Below, piece after piece: positions 24,301 through 35,940 of a DNA stretch of 64,000 nucleotides (its first letter is position 1; every line of letters starts with the position of its first letter). The stretch comes from Clavulina sp. PMI_390. Taxonomy: Eukaryota; Basidiomycota; Agaricomycetes; Cantharellales; Hydnaceae. The notes under the pieces were generated by a model, which saw only the letters and a list, made by a program, of their open reading frames with translations, did not search any database and was not told the origin of the DNA. The translations under genes and the position numbers were made by a program. The stretch is from the NCBI GenBank assembly GCA_015039315.1, contig WIDE01000002.1, positions 817,391-881,390 on the forward strand. Direction: 5' to 3'.

Positions 24301-24857
24301 CAATGGGCCCTTCAGTGTCATACACCCGGGAGTTTGAGGGGAGGAATGCCTCGTCAAGACCTTGCCAGAAGGTAGAGCCATAGGCTTCCGAACGAGCATC
24401 TCCTGGCTGTGTCGTCGCAACAGTCTTGGGGGAGCGAATCTCCTCCCAATCAGACTTGGTTGAGACACTAGATGGAGGACCAATGCCATACTTGAAGTTC
24501 TCTCCGATCGTGTGCTCTTCATCGCTGTCTTGAGCATCGGGAGGCTCGCTGGTCGTCTGGATAGTGAAGCGAGCAACTTCGCCGTCACGAAGGTAGAATT
24601 CAAAGTAGTCGCCTAGCTCTTGTTCGGAGCTGATGGTGACTTGATCACCCTCTGAGTCGGTATAGGAGACCTAGACAGAATCGGATGTGAGCGTGCATAA
24701 AACGGGAAATGTTGGAGAAAACACGCACCGCGACGATGTCTCGGGGCAGACGCTCTAGGGTCGCAATTTTCTGCGATAAATGAGCCCATGTAGGCTGATT
24801 CTCAAAAGTGAGACGCCTAGTATGGCCGCCGCGGCTGAGTTTCATGATGATAGTCAT
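21357..24857 (-). CDS. PB1-domain protein with polyproline region and Ala/Gln-rich coiled coil
   Basis: The N terminus is a PB1 domain: MTIIMKLSRGGHTRRLTF supplies the basic cluster and, after one intron, SYTDSEGDQVTISSEQELGDYF supplies the acidic OPCA motif. It could thus pair with partners front-to-back. A long disordered part follows, with KVPGPPKGILSPKGKA, Ala/Pro/Val-rich runs and poly-Pro (PPPPPPPPP near 23180), then a charged helix (QEKQKWKEEKEARRAARDRE). An intron at about 22517-22460 leads to REERQERRRLELEAAEHAQ and a roughly 90-residue tract of Ala, Gln, Arg and Glu. The final exon gives MGFSPSTHPRLVEIVHEQT and the stop at 21357-21359. Exons are about 24857-24730, 24672-22520, 22460-21575 and 21515-21357. 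I know no named orthologue; a scaffold role is inferred. Confidence 0.78.
21838..22115 (-). repeat. Coding Ala/Gln/Arg/Glu repeat
   Basis: A degenerate 6-base unit (GCCCAG/GCTCAA/GCTCGG type on the minus strand) is repeated about 40 times and encodes alternating Ala with Gln, Arg or Glu. Third-position variation shows that it is not a fresh microsatellite but is kept at the protein level. Such a sequence favours a long uninterrupted helix. Confidence 0.85.
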
Positions 24858-25107
24858 CTTGGGTGATGGATATTGTTGTTGGGAGTAGGGTTCGCTAGGG
24901 TTAGGGCGCTAAGAGTGACGCAATGCGCAGGTTATCGGCGCAGCACACCTCGCAGGTATCGCAAATGTCTCGTGAAAGGGTCGTAAATATCGCACAAAGG
25001 GTTGAGGACGCCAATAACGGCGTTGAACAACCTTCGGCTTTGTTGTTGTTCGAAGCACGAGGCAAACAAACTGCCAGCGTGACAGTAACACTCCAGCCAC
25101 TGTGACC
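24858..25107. promoter_or_regulatory. Divergent promoter region, PB1 protein / RAV1
   Basis: This 250-base spacer between divergent starts is probably a shared promoter. It contains GGGTT/TAGGG words at 24886-24906, including GCTAGGGTTAGGG, which resemble the telomeric repeat TTAGGG and the binding site type of Myb-like TBF/TRF factors. Confidence 0.45.
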
Positions 25108-28100
25108 ATGGCACTCCGACCAGACACCAACCCAGTGCTGGATCTGCTGGTCGCATACACTGGCGCACCCTCAACGCCACCTGTAGGGCTTCAGCTGTCG
25201 TCCCAGTCCCTCGTTGTAAGATAAATATATATCTGAATCTGTGCCAAGACCCAGGGGCCAATCGTGTCCAGCTTTATGGTGCTTTAGATGCTGTCGTAAT
25301 ACTCGAGGTACCAACTCTCAAGCTAGTGAAGTGTCTGGCTTTCCGAGATGCATTTCCTCGAGGCACGCCCCTTGTGTCCTGCGTTGCCGTCGAAGATTCC
25401 ACCAAACTGGTCTGTCCAACAGCATATCCAATACTTGGGCGGAATCGCCCTGACCAGACTACTCTCTTTGACAGATCGTGGCTGCTTCGGGGAATTCTAT
25501 AGCCCTGTGGTCACCTTCACCAAAAGATGAAACCTCGTGGAAACTCCACTCAACCCTAACTATGGAACACCCCGTTCAGGCTGTTGACATCCGTGGAGGT
25601 ACTGTGAACCAAGATGCTACAATCTTCACTCTTGCTTAAATGTATCCATAGAAATGCTTGCCGTTGGGACTTCTCAGGGCCTCTCTGTCTTCACTCTGGC
25701 TAATGGTGATATCATCAGCTGGAAGTCAGCATGGTCTGCGCGGTGTGTTTAGGGTTCATTCGCTTTACACCAACGATGTTTACTGACGTTAATTTCAAGA
25801 TGTTCTACCGTGACCACACTCTCCATATCTCCATCTGCCTCACATATTGCAACTGCGTCGAAGGTACATTTCTCATCGTACAAGTCCAGTCTTGGGACGC
25901 AGTCACCGAATTCAATTTAGGACGAACGCAACGCCCGCATATTCTCGACGCGCAGCAAACGGGAAATACAATCGCTTCGTCACCCATCTCCCATCTCTCG
26001 CTTGAAGTGGCGGAACCCTCCAACAAAATATAAGTCAGTGACTTATGGCGCCCATCCTTGTAGAGCGTTTCACTGATCAAATCTCCAGAGATGAGATCTG
26101 TCTCTACACCTTGACCCCGGACTCGGTGGTGCGGGTATTCATGACCGTAATTGATGCACCTAACCATCTTCAGCTACATGCATCCCTTGATCCTTGGGCT
26201 TTCTCATCGGGAGTCGACTCGCTTGCAGAGGTCCGCAAGGATTCGAAATCTTCTCCGCCTCCGATCTTCTGGTTGGAGAGGTCGCATTTTTTATGTGGGG
26301 TGCAGCAAATTAATGGAACCTCAGAGGCTGATGAAAGTAGGACGAGAAAGCTCCAAGAACTCATCGACGACGACTGGGAATTATTTGGGTTCATCTCGAA
26401 GGATGGGTCCTTTGTCGTTCGTGCCTTGACTGTGAGTATTCATAGCCTGGTTCTACTGGTTTGAAAGCTTACTTTACTCTCACCACAGAATTTGGACAAA
26501 CGACCACCGACGCTGTTGAGGCAATTTACATATTTCCGGCTCCCTGCCCACAGTCTTCATCGTACCTCACATCTCGTACTCATTCCCCCACCCGCAAACT
26601 CCCCATCTACGTCTAAGTTGCCTCCTTCCCCATATCTCATCACGACTGCACCCCTCAGAACCCATAAACTATCCCTGCTGCCATTAGTTGACGGGGCTGT
26701 TGAAGGAGTCGATCGAATCACGCGGGGTCCTCGCTCCTTTGAACGGGAAGATACATCTGTGGAATACTTTGTGCGGAGCCCCGACGGGAGTGCCATTGTT
26801 TCCAAGCGGAGAGAAGGCGGAGGCGAAATCTTCACCCGCGATAGACATGGGACATTCCACAATCGGCAATCTTGGGACATGTCGTCTCCAGCCAGCTCAG
26901 TAGCTTCAGCGTCAGAAGTTGAAGCGGTGGCGTTGCTTAATGCTGGGAAAGCACTCGTGGTCTTCGCTAAGGGTACTCTCACTGCTCATGTGTATGCACC
27001 AGGATCGCATGAAGAGATCAAGACGTTGAGTGTCCCTCACAATCCCCTAACAACGCCAACACTCCTTATCTTGCCCTCAACCGACACGATGCAATCGACA
27101 TCGTCTGCGTCGGCTGTTCGTATTCTGAGTGTTACTCCGTCCCAGATATCGACATTCCTTCTTTTCGGGTTAGATACTATGAAGCCAAGCATCAGGCTAC
27201 GCTCAACAAGCTCCCTTCCACTGGAGTCGACTGCGAGAATAGTCTTGCCTGTGGATCCAATGGCATGGTCACACGATCCACTGTCATCCGGAAGCCACGC
27301 AGCTCGTCCTCGTGCGGCCTCGGAGACAACGAAACCGAACGGTCCTGTCCCTCAACCCCAAGGCCACGATGCGCTCGTGAGCGTATCGGAAGACGGGACA
27401 CTATCATTTTGGGTACCCGCATTAGAGAATAGTGTCCGCGTCTTGCCGTCTACTTCAGTTACTCCGCCGAGGCCACAGTCTCCAGATACCCAGCCTCAAA
27501 CTACTAATGGAGTGGGGTCAAATAACGGCAATAGTGCTGCGTGGATCTGCACGGGAAGTATTCGTACTGGGAGAACAGGGATCCGTCTGGCAAGGTGCAG
27601 TAGCGCAAAGAAGACGGCTCTTGGTTCGTATTCTATATTGTCGCTGCCAGACTAAGCTGCCGGTTAATAGTCATCCCACCGTAGTGTCAATTGAGAACGG
27701 AGTCGAAACACTCAGCATCTGGGACTCGAAGGAGTCTGAGTTTGCGTCAGGACTGGAATACAGCCACTCATTCATCCCTTCATCTGACACCACCAGTACT
27801 AAATTGGGGGGCGATGATACATGGAAGATTCGCGACCTTGACTGGACCTCAACAGGCATCAAGGGAGGTGTGAGCGGTGGAGGGCAAGAAACATCTATTC
27901 TCGCTGTTGGGTTCCCCCATCGCGTGGTCATTCTTTGTCAACAACGGATGACCTACTTTGATCAGGAACAAGCGTGGAGAATACTGGGCGATATTGATTT
28001 AACAAGGCATGGACAAATGCTGCAGTGTCGTTTCAGATTCAAAGGACTAACTTTTCAAACAGGTGGACTCCCAACCGCATCGCCGACTCTATCTGGTGCG

Positions 28101-30519
28101 CGGGAGGCACCTTGATCGTTGGAGCGGGTCATCAAGTGTTCCACTTTGGTACCGCCTCACTATATTCTGGATATCAGCGCATAGACGCGCCAGCTGGTGT
28201 GGTGAAGCCCACATCTCGGACGGCCCCTCTTTTCGAACGAGCAGCCAGGATGAATAGTCCTTTGCCAGATTATCATCCTCAAATGCTCTTGCAATGCTTG
28301 TTGTGGGGTGAGCTCTTCCCGGAAGTAGTTTGCTATTGTTCTTATGCTCCTCCCTTTCTAGACAAAGTTGAGCTTGTGAAGAGGATCATCGTTCAGTTGC
28401 GGAAAAGCTTGCATTCTGAGTCATTGACGTGGGAGGAAGATCCATTCGAGTGGGTGCCTCTAGATGTGGAGGACTACCTCGGAACTACTCAGACTACTAA
28501 TGTTAGTTGATTTTATGGTTTCGACTTGATATAACATTCTGACGTCGAGCATTCGCAGGCTACTAATGTAAAGAAGCAGACTTATTCATACCTGTTTGAC
28601 GCTGGCAATGATGAGAACGAGTGAGTCTACCAGTTTCTAAATACAGTGTTACCACCGACCCCAACACATCTTCAGCGATGGGACAATCTTTACTCGTTCA
28701 CTAGTCACATCCTTGTTAGATTCGCTCAGCAAGAAGCCCCTCCCGCATCTTTCCGCATCGGAGAACGCTCACCTCGCGGTTCTGATAAGAACTACCTTAC
28801 AGGTGAGCTTTCCGATCGCTTTTCTGATTTCTCTGATGCAACTTCTGCATGGCCTCCCAGATTGATGAACAAAGGCGTTCTCTTGACGCAAATGGACTCA
28901 GATATCTAATCTCTATTCGATCATTCTACTTGATCAACAGTGGCCAGTCAGCCCCAGGCAAAGACGCTCCCTCCCTCAGCTCTGCTATTGCAGGAGCGGG
29001 AAGAGAGCGACTCAGGTATCGTGATATTGTTTGGGCGTTTTTTAGCGAAAGCCAGGAAATTCTCTTGGCCGCATCTGCCGAGGCTTGTGGAGGGAAGATG
29101 TCCTGGAAGGATGCCCGTGCTCTAGGAGTTTTCCTATGGCTCCAGTCCAACGACTCCATTGTCAGTACCGATCGAGTCACCGAATTCTACAATGTTGACT
29201 CAGCTCGCTCACGGTACCTTACAGAAAGCACAAGCGGAGATCATAGCGCGGAATCAGTACATGGCAGGGGAAGATCGGGATCCTACTGCTTGTTGCTTAT
29301 TATATTTCGCTCTGGGCAAGGTGAAACTGGTCCATGGGTTGTGGAAGCAAGCAGCGTGGCATCCCGAGCAGCAGGTCATGCTCAAGTTTTTGGCGAACGA
29401 TTTTGAGGAGCATCGCTGGAGGACCGCAGCTCTTAAAAATGCATTCGCTCTAATGAGCAAGCAGCGATTTGGTATACCTGATTTTCCTGTCTTTGTATTT
29501 CGTTCCTCGCTGACACTGACTTTTGTTCAGAATACGCTGTGGCGTTCTTTGTTCTTGGGAGATCCTTGAAGGATGCAGTGAATGTGTGCATCAAACAGCT
29601 GAAGGACTTCCAGCTCGCTATCGCTCTCGCACGAATTATGGAAAACGGGGACGATGGTCCTATCTTGCGAGAGATCCTTACCAACACTGTGCTACCAACC
29701 GCGTTTGAAAAAGGCAACCGGTGGCTTGCTAGCTGGGCTTTCTGGATGCTCCATCGCCGCGATCTCTCCGTGCGGATCCTTATTGTGAGTAGCTAGCTGA
29801 ATATGTCGTCTCCTGTCACTAATACCCACACCATAGACCCCTCTGGAAGAGATGGCTCGCATAGCTAGCGTGCGGGTCTCCGAGATCGGTAATCCTCACT
29901 ATGATGATCCTAGTCTCGCTTTGCTCTTTATGCAGCTGAAGGACAAATCGCTGCAGACGGTGAAAGGCGTGACGGAGATTACGGGTCGGACAGAATTCAA
30001 TTTCGTGCTCCAGATGGCTCGAGTGTTTGCTCGCATGGGTTCGTCGTCCTTGCACCATGTCCCTTGTGTTCACGAACTAAGGAACGATTCATAGGTTGTC
30101 ACCCTCTCGCTCTCAACGTTGTCGCCCACTGGTCCTTTGATCGTGTGGTGCCGGTGATTCGTCCGGGTCCCATCAACACTTCAGCACCCATAATCATAGA
30201 GTCTCACCGGCCTCGCAGCCCAACATTGACTCGGTCGTCTATGGGGCTCCACCACAATCGCGCCGCATCTCTCGTCATTGACATGGAGATCCCAAGTCTC
30301 CCTGCTACACGACCAACTTCACCTGGGTTCCCCGTACTCGACACAATCCCTGAAAAAACCTCTAGGGCTGCATCGCCTATTCCTCCGACCAACGTGGTAT
30401 CACCACCACCCGAGGAATCTGCCGAAGCAGGCGAGCAGAAGGGTGGGTTCGGCAGCCTGATGAAGAGTGCCAAGAAGGACGTCAAGGTGGCAGAGTTCGA
30501 TATGAGTGCCTTTTTCTAA
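25108..30519 (+). CDS. RAV1: RAV1-like regulator of V-ATPase assembly (DMXL/Rabconnectin family)
   Basis: Rav1 is the large subunit of the RAVE complex, which reassembles V1 on V0 of the vacuolar ATPase. The N-terminal part is WD40-like: RVQLYGALDAVVILEVPTLKLV, then IVAASGNSIALWSPSPKDE and MEHPVQAVDIRGG after introns. The middle keeps propeller fragments. The C-terminal Rav1 domain is clear: LPDYHPQMLLQCLLWGE, KLVHGLWKQAAWHPEQQVM, FEEHRWRTAALKNAFALMSK then, across an intron, YAVAFFVLGRSLKDAVNV, CIKQLKDFQLAIALARIME. The C-terminal tail is disordered and ends FDMSAFF, as in other Rav1 proteins. There are more than 12 exons. The junction after the first exon (ending about 25215) does not close in phase with the next (from about 25255), so that splice or the true start is uncertain. 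Confidence 0.88.
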
Positions 30520-30731
30520 TCGTTCCACTTCTTTTTATTGGACGTTCGCTTCACATGTATCTTCCCTCTGATTGGGAAACAAAGTCAATAAGGAATCTGA
30601 TTCTCGATGCAATGGGTTTACGTCGATAGAGGTACAAAAAGTGTGCAAATGACGGTCATGAGTACGTGAAAATCCAATGACGGGAAGACGTTATGTATAT
30701 CAGTCATCACTAAATCAAGAGGTGCCTGGAT

Positions 30732-32475
30732 TTACTCCTGGGCTTCGACGTTAGCCTTCTTCTCCAGCTTAAGTTCGGTGCCGATCACGCGCTTCCAGAC
30801 ATCCTTGACATCATCTACGACAGTCTCGAAGTGGCTGGTGGCATCGTACGAGCGAGTGATGAAAATCTGGTCACTCTTTCCGTCGTCGGTGGGGATGTAA
30901 AGCGGTGCGACGGAAACGAATTTGTCGTAGATTGAGCCGAGCAAGGCAAGACCAGGCGCGATTTCCTGCTCAGGGCGGCCAGTTTCCACAATGGTGCTGA
31001 CAATCGCAACGTAGACGTCCTTGGCGCACACATTGTGGGTGGATGAAACGGAGGCGATGTAGATGTCTATCGTGGAGGGGGCCGGTCAGAAAGAAGGAAC
31101 AAACATCATAACGTCATGGGCTCTTACCGTTACGGCGGTTGACCTGGTTCTGGGGGATGATGATTTGGACACTGTCCGCATCCTCGGTGCCAGGGATGGG
31201 GTGCTTGAGCAAGCAGATGGCACGGACGACCTTAGTCTCCTCAATAACACGGACCTTGCCGCTCGAACTAGCAGGAGCGGCAACACCAGCTTGGGCACCA
31301 CCAAAGTAGCTCGGATCACCAATAACGAGTTTAGCCTTGACAGTCTCATCCCCGCTCCGCACGCCAACAAACTTGCCGGTCTCGGGATCGGTGACAATCT
31401 CGTCGATTGGCTTGTCCAGCATGTATGTGCCACCGTAGATGGCACTGAGACGGGCAAAGGCCTGGGGAAGCTCACCGAGACCGTAGAGCGGGTAAATGTA
31501 AGGTGATTTGCCATATCGTGCCATCGATTGAGTGTACAGGACAATACGCTCGTACGAGGGACGGGCGACCTTGGTCTTGTAGCTGGAAGGGGAGTCATGT
31601 CAGAGTGAAGGTAACGACCACAAAACGTGGTGAAGACCACGCACTCATCATCAAGGTAGAGCGCCATGGCGTGGCCGATGAAGTCCTGGGTGCCGGGCTC
31701 GAGGCCAAACTTCTCGTACACATCCTTCATTGAGTTTTTGTCCAAGTCGATACCTGGATGATATCAAGAAACATGTGTATCAGCCCTGAAGTATTACGAT
31801 GAATAGGAATATCACAAACCCTGATGAGTGGCAGGGTCCTCATCCTTCCATCCCTGAAGGAATTCGAAGAATTTCTTGGCTCTTCGCTTCTCGAAGAGAC
31901 CCATCAAGGGACTCCGGACGGCCTCCATTTCGGTGCTGGGAACCTTGGAGATTCTGCCATCACGGAAAACGAAGCTGCCGGCGATCTGCTTGAACTCGAG
32001 GTATTTGGTGACATCGGTGTGGACAAGGATGTTGGTGAGTTCACCAGAGGCAATGATGAACTTGGGAATCAGGTCGATAGCGTAGTCGCGATCACGCCCA
32101 AGCTCCTGAGGAGCGGTCTGGTTGGGACGGAATTTGCGATATAGCTGGGGATAGTGTGTGAGATGGCTGACGAGGGAGAGCAGAGTGGTGCTCTGGAGCT
32201 AACGCACCTGAGTTAGGTTCAGACTGGCGCTCTCCCCACCATAGTAATCGTTGCGATCCATGTGGAGAACCTTCTTTCCTGTTGTAATTCGCTCAGTCCT
32301 CGAGGAGCCTTACGGATGAATAGATTGGGGTACCTTCTACAGAGAGAAGACCCGAGAGAACACACTCTGTGAGCCCGGTGCCCAAAACGATGACCTGTGG
32401 CAACGATAGGGTAAATCATGAGTTGGTGAGCAGGAGACAGTGCGGCCATGGTCGCACATCGTATTCTTCATCCAT
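30732..32475 (-). CDS. GDI1: Rab GDP-dissociation inhibitor
   Basis: GDI pulls GDP-bound Rab GTPases off membranes and recycles them through the cytosol. The start at 32475 is in a very short exon that encodes MDEEYDV. After an intron the nucleotide-fold motif [18 protein letters not shown] follows, then [16 protein letters not shown] and LYRKFRPN, the Rab-binding platform. Later exons give [100 protein letters not shown], and the C-terminal domain to the stop at 30732-30734. Domain order and length match yeast Gdi1. The gene converges with RAV1, with about 210 bases between their stops. Confidence 0.96.
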
Positions 32476-33413
32476 GGCGTGATTTTATTAGTACTAAGAG
32501 ATTTGCAGATGGAGTTAGCTCGAGGCTATCCGTGAAGTTGGCCTCACCACCGTACCTCGTTGCCGTGATCCAAAGCGATCGCAAGTTAGTTAGGAACAGG
32601 GTGTGACAGGGTGTGCTTGTCACGCTCAGGGTTCAATTCTGTTCGCTTTTGTGAACCATGGGCAACCTCGAGCATCGAGAGCACCACCGCCTACAAGCTA
32701 TTATGAGCAGATTATATTTTGTAAGATAATTGGATATAGGAATGCCGCGGATCTATCATGGTGCAGCTAGAAAGTACAATTGCGCCACCCTGAATCCCTG
32801 ACAATTGACTCTACTATGCGTGCATGGGGGCCCGGGTGTCCTATATTCGCTTTGCTCTGCAAGTAGCCGGATATCACCAGGCATGTTCTATATTTGTAGA
32901 ATTTGTCTCCAGGGGCTCTGCCATGCCGGCGGGTGGCAATTGCGCACCGTTAGTCAGCGTCGACCGCACTGGGAATTCAGTTGTGTGAACATAACGCGCA
33001 ACACTTGGGTAATCTGACGGCCGCAGAAAGGCATCTGAGGCCTCAAAAGGCCTCTGGAAAGGGCTGGGGACCATCATCCACCGTGTCTTTACCACTCCCT
33101 TGTGTTTTATATTAAGATTAATGGTGGGTCAAGTAGGAAAACGCGGGGGACAGGTTTGAATTGGTCACGTGCCTGGCGGAATGCCATCGAGGTCTGCCCG
33201 AGACCCAAGAAAAAGATAATGGCCCCCAAACCGATCCTCGACCGGCATCTTCAAGACCGCCTGCGTAGTCCCATCGGACCCCCACCGTAACCGGACCTCG
33301 ACTGAGTTATATCATACAATAGTCAGCCAGCCGAGTCAGCTGCTTGCTCGCCTTATAACTTTGTTGCTAGCTTGAGCGCACATTCTAGGTTATCTTCCTC
33401 TTGAGAGCTATTC
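32476..33413. other. Divergent intergenic region, GDI / Zn2Cys6 factor
   Basis: About 940 bases between divergent starts, one of the largest gaps in the window. The first 250 bases should be the GDI promoter. The last 150 bases before 33414 are the promoter side of the transcription factor. Open frames in the middle are short and not convincing. I see no repeat or RNA gene. Confidence 0.45.
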
Positions 33414-35510
33414 ATGGTCGCTTCTTCTACGAGTGACGAACAGCGTCGCGCTACCTGTGCACTATGCCGTCGTATCAAGAAGGTGTGTTTCTGTCATGGA
33501 CTCCTTCACTGGCTCTTACTCATTGTAGAGGGTCCTAGAGATGTGATGGAGGTTCTCCATGTTCGCGATGCGTGCAGCGAAACGTCGCTTGCGTCCCCCC
33601 AGAGCCCTCTCAATCAGCATCGCACTCACCTCCATTGGCTCCATCTCTGCAAAACCTGCTCGTATCCCTGGGTAATGTGCATGACCAAGAGACGATGTCC
33701 AGTTCGATCGTCCAGAAGGTTCGAGACGCCCAGCCGTTCGATTTCTCCGTTTGGTTTCCATGCGAGCCACCCGTAGTCCCACTGTTCCCACTGCACAAGC
33801 CATTGGCTCCAGCTTACGGCCCTCCACTTTCTGGGGGTGTGAGTCACGATGAGCTCGTTGGTGGATACCGTCCCGTTACTCCTCGCGTAGCATTCGATGA
33901 AATGTGGACTGGTGGAAGCCCCAAGGAGGTCGTTGCATCAGAAACAAACAGGCGCCAGCTGTCAGTCCTTTTCCTTCTGCTTGCAAAAGCTTCTCCTCCA
34001 CTGACATCTGGATTCATTCCCTCAGTATTTCTCTCTTCCTGACTCATCGAGTCCATGTCAACTTTACGATGGATATCCAATATCTATCTCGCCTGTTATC
34101 TCTCCCTCCTGAGGACCCGCGTAGTATCCATCCAGTTTTGCTCAACGCAATATATGCTGTGGCAGTGTGTCTGGCGGGCCCCATCTCATTTGGTTACAAG
34201 TACTACTTCCACAATGAGACGCGACGAGAGATGGCCAACGCCCTCGCGAAGCCGGATAGATTGACCCACTTCCTCTGGGCTTGTGTCGTCTTTGGTAGTT
34301 TCCTTGCCGCCACATCGCGTATCAACGAAGCCTATACTGTCATCAGTACTTGCGTGCAATTTGCCAACGCATGTGGTCTATCTTACCCACCCTCCGCCAC
34401 AGATCCCGATCCCTCCATCACCAACCTACTCCCTCCTCCTGCTGATGATGACGAGGTTGAAGATCGGATCAGGTTATCCCAGGCAATATATGCTGCAGAG
34501 CGATGTATGACCTTGATTTCTGGGTTCCCCAGTGTCCCCCGTGACCCTCAACAATCATTATGCGAGATGATGCAAGGGCAGGCTGGCATTGTTTGTGAGA
34601 TGAACTTCCCTGTACGTCTGACCCATATTCATATGGAAAGTGCGTGAATATAACACTGTTGTTATCTCAAGGACTTCCACCGTCAGCTCGTGAGGGTTGT
34701 TCATGATTCGGCCAATCTGACGGTAAAAGCATACCAGCTGTACGAGCGAGTGGAATTATTGGCACACCAAACTCAAGGTAGGTGCTTCATTCTGCCATAT
34801 CGATTGGTTCCCTACTCACTCCAGAGAACCTCTTTGATCGCAGGAAATCTCCGTTCGGAGAAATATCGTGCCAAATTCTCATCACTTGAGATTGTGCTGG
34901 GCGTTTTCCAGCGGATGCTCCCCTCGTTACTAGACAATCAAGGGCTCGAGCCATTCGAGGTGACATCCTTGGTCAACCCATTCCTCGTCAACGCGCACGC
35001 AACGTATCATGCGTCGCTTATGGTGCTCTACAGCATCATGGATGATGGAGAGCACACCCCAAAGTCTCGGGCTCTCCAGTTTGAGGCAGCTCGCTCCCTT
35101 GTGGGAGTCATTAGTCAGGTCATGGGTACTAAGGGTATCACGAAGAACCGCGGCTTTGTCCCTCTTGCTGTAGGTCACTTTATGTTCTGTTTTACGTCGG
35201 GGTTGTCGTTCTGACTATCATTTCCTATGCGTTCAGGCTCATGCGATGAATACAACGCGGTATTTCGTCTCGTACCTCAAGCAAGCAGAAAGCAAGGATC
35301 GTAAAGTTATGGCGATATGTTATCAGTCGCTCCAAGTTCTCGTACGATACCTGCTGGAAATTCACAGCTACTACCCTCTGTGGTGTGAGTACCCTTTTTC
35401 TTCATCATCGAACGTGTATACTCATTGTCAGCATTTCAGCGCAAATTGTGACGACACTAAAGCAGCTGATACTGGACGAGCCGAAAGTCGGAGAGGGGTC
35501 AATTTGGTGA
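33414..35510 (+). CDS. Zn2Cys6 (Gal4-type) fungal transcription factor
   Basis: The N terminus encodes a Zn2Cys6 cluster. Exon 1 gives CALCRRIKK, and the next exon, after a 52-base intron at about 33484-33535, gives RCDGGSPCSRCVQRNVAC. The six Cys are thus CxxC...C and CxxC...C with normal spacing. Downstream exons encode a middle homology region: IYLACYLSLL-like or, in the spliced frame, HPVLLNAIYAVAVCLAGP, then ALAKPDRLTHFLWACVVFGSF, AIYAAERCMTLISGFPSVP, FHRQLVRVVHDSANLTVKAYQLYERV and NPFLVNAHATYHASLMVLYS. The last exon ends LKQLILDEPKVGEGSIW at 35510. About five or six exons. Such factors bind CGG half-sites and usually control nearby or pathway-specific genes. No biosynthetic cluster is visible next to it, so the target is unknown. 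Confidence 0.87.
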
Positions 35511-35940
35511 AGGCCTTCAACCAGCGCGCTCAAGTCCAAAACTCTTTGTACCAGATAAATCCTTTGTAATTCTAACCTTGTAGCAGCATATAATTTCGAC
35601 CCTCCGTTAGTAGTTTAGCCTATTTTCTGAATCTACTCTCTTGGTCCCTCGGATCCCCCACACCTCCCTAACCCTAACCCCCTTCATTTCCTGCAGCCCC
35701 TAATCTCGTGCTAATAGTTCCGAAAGTTAGGATCTAATCTCATGAGCCTTCCATATCACCATGGTGCATCATGATAGGTTATCAAATTGTATCGTCTCTT
35801 CATAGAGCTTTTCATCTGCGGAAAAGCGCACGAAGCGGATGCGGCACGTGAGTTCATTCCCACCAACCAATCAACGTTCAAGCTTTGGACGAACATCTGA
35901 TTCCAAAACCAAACAAAACCCCTTTCGACGCCACCCACAC
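35511..35940. other. Intergenic region before ISA1
   Basis: About 430 bases. It includes the words CCCTAACCCTAACCC at 35666-35680, two units close to the telomeric repeat, in what should be the 3' region of the factor or the ISA1 promoter. An in-frame ATG at 35839 could extend ISA1 upstream. No other gene is seen. Confidence 0.4.

Noticed and set aside
32570..32660. A possible tRNA (GGTTCAATTCT resembles a T loop)
   Set aside because: No matching acceptor stem, anticodon arm or A box could be drawn around it.
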